DNA of 28,131 nucleotides, taken from Nocardioides sp. (lineage in GTDB: Bacteria > Actinomycetota > Actinomycetes > Propionibacteriales > Nocardioidaceae). The stretch is taken from contig DOWL01000043.1 in NCBI GenBank assembly GCA_003519585.1, positions 5,726 to 33,856 of the forward strand, in the 5' to 3' direction. The notes beneath the pieces were generated by a model, which had not been told where the DNA came from, made no database searches, and was given only the letters and a program-made list of their open reading frames with translations. This document shows, piece by piece, positions 23,024-28,131 of the stretch; positions within the stretch are counted from its first letter, which is position 1; the number at the start of each line of letters is the position of its first letter. A program made the translations under genes and the position numbers.

Positions 23024-23974
23024 ATGACCCGCACACTCTCCCTGCTCACGCCGTCCGGGCGGCTGACCCTCGGCAGCTACCTCGGCGCTCTGCTGCCGAT
23101 GTCGCAGCGCCAGGAGGACGCGTTCTACGGCGTGTCCGACCTGCATGCGATGACCACCGAGCACGACCCCCGCCTTCTCCGCGCGTACGCCGACGAGACG
23201 GCCACGCTGTTCCTGGCGGTCGGCCTCGACCGGGCGACCCTGTTCCGGCAGAGCCACGTCCCGGCGCACGCGCAGTTGGCGTACCTGCTCGAATGCGTCG
23301 CCACCACCGGCGAGCTCAACCGGATGATCCAGTTCAAGGAGAAGGGGCGTGGGGTCGACTCGACCCGGGTCTCGCTGTTCACCTATCCCGCCCTGATGGC
23401 CGCCGACATCCTGCTCTACCGGCCCACCCAGGTGCCGGTCGGAGCCGACCAGCGCCAGCACGTCGAGCTGACCCGCGACCTGGCGCTGCGGTTCAACCGG
23501 CGCTACGGCGAGGTCTTCACCGTCCCCGAGGTGGTCACGGCCTCGGACGGTTCGGCGCGGGTCATGGATCTGCTGCACCCGACCCGCAAGATGTCCAAGT
23601 CCGCCGATGCGGCCGGCTCGATCTACCTGCTCGACCCGCCGGACGTCGTACGCCGCAAGGTCGCGCGGGCGGTCACCGACTCCGACACCGGGCCGGACGC
23701 CGTACGCCGCTCTCCGGACAAGCCCGGCGTCACGAACCTGCTGGAGATCCTCGCTGCCTGCGGCGGCGAGGCGGAGGGGATCACGACGTACGGCGCGCTC
23801 AAGCAGGCGGTGACCGACGCGGTCGTGGCCACGCTCGAGCCGATCCAGGAGCGGTACGCCGATCTCTCCTCGGATCTGGTGCACGTGACGCAGGTCTTCG
23901 CCGACGGTGCGGGGGGCTGTCGCCAGGTCACGGCGCCGGTGTTGGCCGCTGCGATGACGGCCATCGGCCTCTAG
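23024..23974 (+). CDS. trpS: Tryptophanyl-tRNA synthetase
   Basis: Class I aminoacyl-tRNA synthetase charging tRNA(Trp), 316 residues, slightly shorter than the E. coli enzyme. The ATP-binding signature is in TPSGRLTLGSYLGAL, where Ser replaces the usual Asn of TIGN and Thr replaces the Gln of the usual QPSG/QPTG. The KMSKS loop is present in HPTRKMSKSADA, and the Trp pocket region VGADQRQHVELTRD is normal. AGGAG lies upstream of the ATG at 23024. Genomic position and the attenuator match the auxiliary, inducible TrpRS of Streptomyces, which confers indolmycin resistance; whether this is the sole or a second TrpRS of the organism cannot be seen here. Confidence 0.95.
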   Translation: MTRTLSLLTPSGRLTLGSYLGALLPMSQRQEDAFYGVSDLHAMTTEHDPRLLRAYADETATLFLAVGLDRATLFRQSHVPAHAQLAYLLECVATTGELNRMIQFKEKGRGVDSTRVSLFTYPALMAADILLYRPTQVPVGADQRQHVELTRDLALRFNRRYGEVFTVPEVVTASDGSARVMDLLHPTRKMSKSADAAGSIYLLDPPDVVRRKVARAVTDSDTGPDAVRRSPDKPGVTNLLEILAACGGEAEGITTYGALKQAVTDAVVATLEPIQERYADLSSDLVHVTQVFADGAGGCRQVTAPVLAAAMTAIGL

Positions 23975-24015
23975 ATCTTGAACATGGCTCCAGGTCGAGC
24001 ACGCCGCGGCCGCTC

Positions 24016-24126
24016 GTGACGGCGGTGCCCCTGCTGGACCGGATGGCCCGGATGTCCCGGCTTCCCGTGGTGCGCGGCCCGGTCGACGACCTCGTGCAGG
24101 TGCTGGGCCAGGTCCGCTCAGCCTAG
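24016..24126 (+). pseudogene. Short coding-like remnant after trpS
   Basis: A 36-codon frame from GTG reads VTAVPLLDRMARMSRLP and continues to SA before TAG. It looks like the C-terminal end of a globular protein: the frame is open further upstream without a good start, and codon bias fits coding DNA. I recognise no family. It may be a relic of a gene deleted between trpS and proC, or a chance frame. Confidence 0.25.
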
Positions 24127-24148
24127 AGACGAGTCGTACGGCGAAGGC

Positions 24149-24964
24149 TCAGCTGCCCTCGGCGAGCTGGCGCGAACGGTCGCGGGCCGACTCCATGGCG
24201 GCGAGGAAGGCGGCCCGGACCTTGTGGATCTCCAGCTCGCGCAACGCCGACGCGGTGGTGCCGCCCGGTGAGGTGACCTGCTCGCGCAGCACCGTCGGGT
24301 GGGTGCCGGTCTCGCGGAGCATCTTGGCCGAGCCGACCAGGGTCTGGATCACCAGTTCGGAGGCCGTGGTGCGGGGCAGGCCGAGGTGGACGCCGGCCTC
24401 GATCATCGACTCGACGACGAAGAAGATGTAGGCCGGTCCGGAGCCGGAGATCGCCGTCACGGCGTCCTGTTGGCGCTCCGGGATCCGGATCACCTTGCCG
24501 ACCGAGGCCATCAGGTCCTCGGCCTCGGCCAGGTGCTCCTCCGAGCAGTGCGACCCCGGCGAGACGGCCGCCATCCCCTCATCGACCAAAGCCGGAGTGT
24601 TGGGCATCACCCGGACCACGGCGACGCCGGCCGGCACCCGCGACTCGATGAAGGCCGTGGTGATGCCTGCCGCCAGCGAGACGACCAGTTGTCCCGGCCG
24701 CAGGGCGGGGCCGATCTCGTCGAGCAGGTCGCCCATGTCCTGGGGCTTGACGACCACCGCGATGGTGTCCGCCTTCTCGGCGGCCTCGACGTTGCCAACC
24801 ACGGCGACGCCGTACCGCTCCTCGAGCTCGGCGGCGCGCTCGGCGCGCTTCTCACCCACGAGCAACTGGTCGACCCGGCGGCCGGCGCGGACCAACCCCG
24901 ACAGCAGGGTCTCGCCCATGACTCCGGCGCCGAGGATGGCGGTCTGCTTCACGTCGGCGCTCAC
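24149..24964 (-). CDS. proC: Pyrroline-5-carboxylate reductase
   Basis: Last step of proline synthesis: reduces 1-pyrroline-5-carboxylate with NAD(P)H. The 271-residue protein has the Rossmann start TAILGAGVMGETLLSGL, the RVMPNTPALV segment, and the C-terminal signature SGSGPAYIFFVVES with TSPGGTTASALRELE. The start is the GTG at 24964, which overlaps the proline dehydrogenase stop as GTGA; a longer frame upstream would run far into that gene. Pairing with a catabolic enzyme in one operon is interesting because both handle the same intermediate in opposite directions. Confidence 0.96.
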   Translation of the reverse strand: MSADVKQTAILGAGVMGETLLSGLVRAGRRVDQLLVGEKRAERAAELEERYGVAVVGNVEAAEKADTIAVVVKPQDMGDLLDEIGPALRPGQLVVSLAAGITTAFIESRVPAGVAVVRVMPNTPALVDEGMAAVSPGSHCSEEHLAEAEDLMASVGKVIRIPERQQDAVTAISGSGPAYIFFVVESMIEAGVHLGLPRTTASELVIQTLVGSAKMLRETGTHPTVLREQVTSPGGTTASALRELEIHKVRAAFLAAMESARDRSRQLAEGS

Positions 24965-25911
24965 TTCTTCGAGATGAGGGATCGCAGGAAGAATGTCAGG
25001 TTCTGGGGGCGCTCGGCGAGGCGACGCATGAGGTAGCCGTACCACTCCTCGCCGTACGGGATGTAGACCCGCACCCGCTCCCCCGCCTTCACCAACCGGC
25101 GCTGCTCCTCGGGACGGATGCCGTAGAGCATCTGGAACTCGAAGGAGCCGGCGTCCCGGTTGTAGCGCGAGGCCAGCGACGAGGCGATCTCGATCAGCCG
25201 CGGGTCGTGGGTCGCGATCATCGGGTACCCCTGCCCGGCGAGCAGCACCTTGAGGCAGCGCACGTACGAACGGTCCACCTCGAGGTCGTCCTGGAAGGCC
25301 ACCTCCTCGGGCTCGTCGTAGGCGCCCTTGCAGAGCCGGACCCGCGAACCCTCGTAGGCGAGCGCGCGGCAGTCGGCCTCGGTGCGGTGGAGGTAGGCCT
25401 GCAGCACGGCACCGGTCTCCGGGAAGTCCTTGCGCAGCTCGCGCAGGATCGCCAGCGTCGAGTCGGTGGTGGTGTGGTCCTCCATGTCGAGGGTCACCGT
25501 CGTGCCGGCGTTGCGGGCGGCCCGGCAGATGGTGCGGGCGTTCTCGAGGGCGATCTTGTGCCCGCCCCCGTAGCCGACCTCGTCGGGCAGCGCCTGACCG
25601 ATCGCCGACAGCTTCACCGAGACCTCGGCCATCCGCGTCAGCCCGCGCGCCGAGAGTTGCGCGAGTACGTCGAGGTACGCCGCGACCGTGGCGTCGGCCT
25701 GGTCGGTGTCGAGCGTGTCCTCGCCGAGGAAGTCCAGGGTCACCCGGATGCCGTCCTCGATCTGTCGCGCGGAGGCGGCCACGACGTCCTCGGTGCTCTC
25801 ACCCGGCACGTGGCTGCGCACGATCCCCGCGGAGACGGGCATCGTGCTGACCAGCTTCTTGACCACCTCGCTGCGACTGAGCATCAGCAGCGGTCGGCTC
25901 AACAGCGCCAT
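24961..25911 (-). CDS. Proline dehydrogenase
   Basis: FAD-dependent oxidation of proline to 1-pyrroline-5-carboxylate, monofunctional form of 316 residues. The barrel strands and catalytic segments are recognisable in VSVKLSAIGQ, TVTLDMEDHTTTD, VRLCKGAYDEPEEVAF, MIATHDPRLIE and FEFQMLYGIR, and the C-terminal substrate helix is YGYLMRRLAERPQN. The ATG at 25911 follows a TAGCCT box by six bases, which indicates a leaderless transcript. It precedes proC with a four-base overlap. The P5C dehydrogenase that would complete proline breakdown is not in the window. Confidence 0.95.
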   Translation of the reverse strand: MALLSRPLLMLSRSEVVKKLVSTMPVSAGIVRSHVPGESTEDVVAASARQIEDGIRVTLDFLGEDTLDTDQADATVAAYLDVLAQLSARGLTRMAEVSVKLSAIGQALPDEVGYGGGHKIALENARTICRAARNAGTTVTLDMEDHTTTDSTLAILRELRKDFPETGAVLQAYLHRTEADCRALAYEGSRVRLCKGAYDEPEEVAFQDDLEVDRSYVRCLKVLLAGQGYPMIATHDPRLIEIASSLASRYNRDAGSFEFQMLYGIRPEEQRRLVKAGERVRVYIPYGEEWYGYLMRRLAERPQNLTFFLRSLISKK

Positions 25912-25917
25912 GCCGAC

Positions 25918-25923
25918 AGGCTA
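25918..25923 (-). promoter_or_regulatory. -10 box for leaderless proline dehydrogenase-proC transcript
   Basis: TAGCCT on the minus strand ends six bases before the ATG at 25911. This is the actinobacterial leaderless arrangement. No clear -35 is present. Confidence 0.5.
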
Positions 25924-25974
25924 CGACGCGGATTCCGGTTGCGCCCGATCGGCGATCCGCGGACACTCGGCAGC

Positions 25975-26089
25975 CGGCCCGGGTGGGCCGGAGGTGGTCG
26001 GTTACCTGGGGCCGCGGTTGCCGGCGCGGACTCCCCGCGCAAGGCGCCCGGTGTGCGTCCGGTCGCCAGACCCACGCCCGCCCGGGTCG
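25975..26089 (+). ncRNA. Y RNA-like element 1 (Ro60-associated)
   Basis: A 115-base segment that folds on paper into a Y-RNA-type stem. The lower stem pairs 25975-25988 with 26076-26089 (14 pairs, two of them G-U). The 5' strand then has an unpaired CGGAG (25989-25993), and the stem resumes with GTGGTCGG (25994-26001 region) against 26066-26075 with two single-base bulges. The 5' strand 25985-26006 is copy 1 of the motif GGGCCG(A/G)AG...TCGGTTA(T/C)C. A bulged CGAAG-like strand followed by GUUAUC is also seen in vertebrate Y RNAs. The loop contains GCGCGG/CCGCGC. Promoter and ends are not defined. Confidence 0.6.
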
Positions 26090-26120
26090 CCCGACGGATT
26101 TAATGCGTGGCGGCCCAGCT

Positions 26121-26136
26121 GTGTAGACCCCTACAC
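26121..26136. promoter_or_regulatory. Hairpin overlapping a candidate -10 box upstream of Y RNA-like element 2
   Basis: GTGTAG-ACCC-CTACAC is a perfect six-base-arm palindrome. Its right arm forms TACACT (26132-26137), a TANNNT box that would start transcription near 26144, shortly before the tRNA-like Y RNA. It might equally mark the 3' end of element 1. Confidence 0.3.
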
Positions 26137-26165
26137 TCCTGAGTCGACAACAAAACAGCGGGCGG

Positions 26166-26297
26166 CCCGGACGGGCCGAAGGCAGTCGGTTATCACCGTT
26201 AATGAATGTGTTGCGGGTTCGAGTCCCGTCGCACCTACCCAGGGGTGCGTAGCTCAATCGGTAGAGCAGTTCCTTCCGGCAGTCACCACCATGTCCG
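26166..26297 (+). ncRNA. yrlA: Y RNA-like element 2 with tRNA-like module (YrlA type)
   Basis: Contains copy 2 of the 5' motif (26173-26194), the one most like human Y RNA (CCGAAGG...AGT..GTTATC). It is followed by a full but permuted tRNA-like module at 26213-26267. YrlA-type bacterial Y RNAs are known for such tRNA mimicry and bind the Ro60 homologue encoded just downstream. The closing stem is uncertain. One option pairs 26174-26182 with 26272-26280 (one bulged C) and CGGAC 26168-26172 with GTCCG 26293-26297. The other pairs GCAGT 26182-26186 with ACTGC 26356-26360 and GGGC 26173-26176 with GCCC 26369-26372, extending the RNA to about 26376. Confidence 0.75.
26213..26267 (+). ncRNA. Circularly permuted tRNA-like module of the Y RNA
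   Basis: In order: T-stem GCGGG (26213-26217), T-loop TTCGAGT (26218-26224), T-stem CCCGT (26225-26229), 3' acceptor strand CGCACCT (26230-26236), six-base loop ACCCAG, 5' acceptor strand GGGTGCG (26243-26249), TA, D-stem GCTC (26252-26255), D-loop AATCGGTA, D-stem GAGC (26264-26267). The acceptor strands give seven pairs. It is not a tRNA gene: the halves are in reverse order and the anticodon arm is absent. Confidence 0.88.
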
Positions 26298-26310
26298 TCC
26301 ACCTCCGTCC

Positions 26311-26452
26311 GTGACGACGACGGGGTGGCGGGCCGGAGCCGATCGGTTACCTCCCACTGCAAATGGACGCCCCGGGAGAGGGGCGGCCCGGCACGAGCCG
26401 GGTTCCGTCCGGTCGGCAGCACACGCCCGCCACCGCCCGTCGTACGAGTCAC
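26311..26452 (+). ncRNA. Y RNA-like element 3 (Ro60-associated)
   Basis: A 142-base segment with copy 3 of the motif at 26330-26351. The closing stem pairs 26311-26315 with 26448-26452 (5 pairs), 26317-26323 with 26437-26443 (7 pairs) and 26324-26333 with 26425-26434 (10 perfect pairs). Then come an unpaired CGGAG (26334-26338) opposite eight bases, and CCGATCGG (26339-26346) pairs with CCGGTCGG (26409-26416). The loop has two hairpins: GCCCC/GGGGC and CCCGGC-ACGA-GCCGGG. The CGGAG bulge is identical to that of element 1. It ends about 55 bases before the Ro60 start codon, so it might also be part of the Ro60 mRNA leader. Confidence 0.6.
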
Positions 26453-26506
26453 CGCGCAAGCACCCCGACACCACGTACCAGCCACGAGAAAGGTGGTGGA
26501 AGACCC

Positions 26507-28102
26507 ATGGACATCCTCAAGACCTTCAGCACGCGCCGGACCGCGCAGCGCGACCGGGCCGACCGCCGCCAGGTGCGCAACTCCGCCGGCGGCTACACCT
26601 TCGTCCTCGACGACGCCGCCCGACTGCGCCGCTTCCTGGTGCTCGGCGTCGACGGCGGCACCTACTACGCCGCGCCACGCGCGCTGGCCGCCGAGAGCGC
26701 CGAGGTCGTCGCGCGACTCGCAGAGTCCGACCCGCAGACCCTGGTCGACACCATCGTGGACGTGTCCACGCGCGGGATCGCGCCGAAGCAGAACCCGGCG
26801 CTGTTCGCCCTCGCGTACGCCGCCTCGATTCCGGCGTCGTCCGCACTGGCTCTCGAGGCCCTGCCGAAGGTGGCCCGCACGGGCACCCACCTCTTCCTGT
26901 TCGCGGAGTACGTCGAGCAGTTCCGCGGGTGGGGTCGCGGGCTGCGTCGCGCGGTGGCGTCCTGGTACACCGACCAGGACGCGGACTCGGTCGGCTACCA
27001 GGCGGTCAAGTACCGACAGCGTGAGGGCTGGTCGCACCGCGACCTGCTGCGTCTGGCGCACCCGCGCACCGACGTCGCTGCACTGAAGGACACCTTCGAC
27101 TGGATCGTGCGGGGCTCGCTCGGCGAGCACACCCCGCGGCTGGTCGAGGGGTTCGTCAAGGCGCAGGCCGCGACCGGCGCCGAGCAGTGGGTGGCTCTCG
27201 TGCGGGACTACCGGCTCTCGTGGGAGATGCTGCCCGACGTTGCCCTCGGCGAGGCTGCGGCGTGGGACGCGCTGCTCGACGTCGGCGTGCCGCAGACGGC
27301 GCTGATGCGTCAGCTGCCGCGGTTGACCCGACTGGGGCTGCTGCCCGACCTGGGTGGCCGCACCGACGAGGTGGTCGCCCAGCTGACCGACACCGACCGG
27401 CTCCGCACGGGCCGCGTGCACCCGGTGAGCGTGCTGGTCGCCCAGCGCACCTACGCCTCGGGACGTTCGGCCCGCGGGTCGGGTGAGTGGGCGCCGTCGC
27501 GCAAGGTGGTCGACGCGCTGGACGCGGCCTTCTACCGCGCGTTCGGTGCGGTGCAGCCGTCCGGCAAGCGCACGCTGCTGGCGGTGGACGTGTCCGGCTC
27601 GATGGCGGCCCCGATCTCGGGGCTGCCGATCTCGGCCCGCGAGGCCTCGGCCGCGCTGGCCTTGGTGCAGTTGGCCACCGAGCCGTCCGCGACCGCGGTC
27701 GGCTTCTCCACCAAGGGCGGCGGCGGCTGGCACGACTCGGCACTCAAGCCGCTGGCGATCTCGCCTCGGCAGCGACTCGACGACGCCCTGCGCGTCATCG
27801 ACGAACTGCCGATGTCCGGGACCGACTGCGCGCTGCCGATGCTGCACGCGACCCAGAAGCGGCTCGAGGTCGACCTGTTCGTCGTCTACACCGACAACGA
27901 GACCTGGGCGGGGAACATCCACCCGCACCAGGCGCTCGCGGAGTACCGACGCACGAGCGGCATCGACGCGCGGCTCGTGGTGGTCGGCATGACCGCCACG
28001 CAGTTCACCATCGCGGACCCGTCCGACCCCGGCATGCTCGACGTGGTCGGGTTCGACGCGGCAGTGCCGTCGTTGATCACGGAGTTCGCGGGTGGCCTCT
28101 AG
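26507..28102 (+). CDS. rsr: Ro60/Rsr homologue (TROVE domain RNA-binding protein)
   Basis: A 531-residue orthologue of Ro60, the ring-shaped protein that binds Y RNAs and misfolded RNAs; in bacteria (Rsr) it works in RNA decay, rRNA maturation and stress survival, often with PNPase. The N-terminal two thirds is the HEAT-like TROVE ring, with RNSAGGYTFVLDD near the start, SRGIAPKQNPALFALA-like and YRQREGWSHRDLLRLAHP segments. The C-terminal third is a von Willebrand A domain with the metal site DVSGSMAAP near residue 362 and FVVYTDNETWAG. The ATG at 26507 with GGAAG five bases upstream gives the standard N terminus MDILKTF. Y RNA-like elements lie immediately upstream. Confidence 0.96.
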   Translation: MDILKTFSTRRTAQRDRADRRQVRNSAGGYTFVLDDAARLRRFLVLGVDGGTYYAAPRALAAESAEVVARLAESDPQTLVDTIVDVSTRGIAPKQNPALFALAYAASIPASSALALEALPKVARTGTHLFLFAEYVEQFRGWGRGLRRAVASWYTDQDADSVGYQAVKYRQREGWSHRDLLRLAHPRTDVAALKDTFDWIVRGSLGEHTPRLVEGFVKAQAATGAEQWVALVRDYRLSWEMLPDVALGEAAAWDALLDVGVPQTALMRQLPRLTRLGLLPDLGGRTDEVVAQLTDTDRLRTGRVHPVSVLVAQRTYASGRSARGSGEWAPSRKVVDALDAAFYRAFGAVQPSGKRTLLAVDVSGSMAAPISGLPISAREASAALALVQLATEPSATAVGFSTKGGGGWHDSALKPLAISPRQRLDDALRVIDELPMSGTDCALPMLHATQKRLEVDLFVVYTDNETWAGNIHPHQALAEYRRTSGIDARLVVVGMTATQFTIADPSDPGMLDVVGFDAAVPSLITEFAGGL

Positions 28103-28131
28103 CCGGACACGCCGTGGCCCGGGCGTCTCCG

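Noticed and set aside
26213..26267. Ordinary tRNA gene
   Set aside because: The halves are in permuted order, there is no anticodon arm, and the surrounding motif and the Ro60 gene fit a Y RNA.
1..28131. CRISPR array, prophage, biosynthetic gene cluster or integrative element
   Set aside because: No spaced direct repeats, no phage or integrase genes, and the gene order is that of conserved actinobacterial chromosome.

Overview
The window is high-GC, densely packed DNA from an actinobacterium. The gene order, the start-codon overlaps and the TANNNT -10 boxes placed 6-7 bases before start codons all fit, and a Nocardioides-like member of the Propionibacteriales is my best guess (inference). 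The order of the heme, cytochrome c, sigma factor, HTH/bTHX, trpS and proC genes follows blocks known from Streptomyces and Mycobacterium, so most of the window is conserved chromosomal core and not a mobile island. I found no transposase, integrase, phage gene or CRISPR array.

Layout. 1-5415 (minus): hemL, a histidine phosphatase, a TlpA/ResA-like thioredoxin lipoprotein, CcdA, ResB and CcsB (cut by the window edge), a System II cytochrome c maturation operon coupled to heme precursor synthesis. 5656-6882 (plus): a secreted lytic transglycosylase. 6886-7296 (minus): a truncated STAND/NB-ARC-type ATPase remnant. 7360-13185 (minus): rex, hemA, hemC, cobA-hemD fusion, hemB, with a Rex-operator-like site inside the rex promoter. 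13370-15303 (minus): a small glutaredoxin-like protein and an acyl-CoA ligase. 15324-16208 (plus): a HAD phosphatase. 16392-18585 (plus): a BldN-like ECF sigma factor and a membrane DUF5667-type protein. 18592-21388 (minus): acyltransferase, SDR epimerase, 33-residue bTHX-like protein, excisionase-type HTH protein. 21658-22857 (minus): AcuC-like deacetylase. 22881-23974 (plus): Trp leader peptide, attenuator and trpS. 24149-25911 (minus): proC and proline dehydrogenase. 25975-28102 (plus): a cluster of Y RNA-like elements and the Ro60 (TROVE/vWA) gene.

The most striking region is 25975-26506. Three copies of a 22-base motif resembling the Ro60-binding strand of Y RNAs lie in tandem upstream of the Ro60 gene. 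The middle copy is followed by a circularly permuted tRNA-like module: T-arm and 3' acceptor strand, a short closing loop, then 5' acceptor strand and D-arm. Two copies fold into long closing stems with the same CGGAG bulge.

Other regulatory structure: a trpS attenuator with tandem Trp codons; a shared, divergent leaderless promoter for acuC and trpS; three tiny ORFs that bridge neighbouring operon genes by stop/start overlaps; and four long inverted repeats of unrelated sequence in intergenic gaps.
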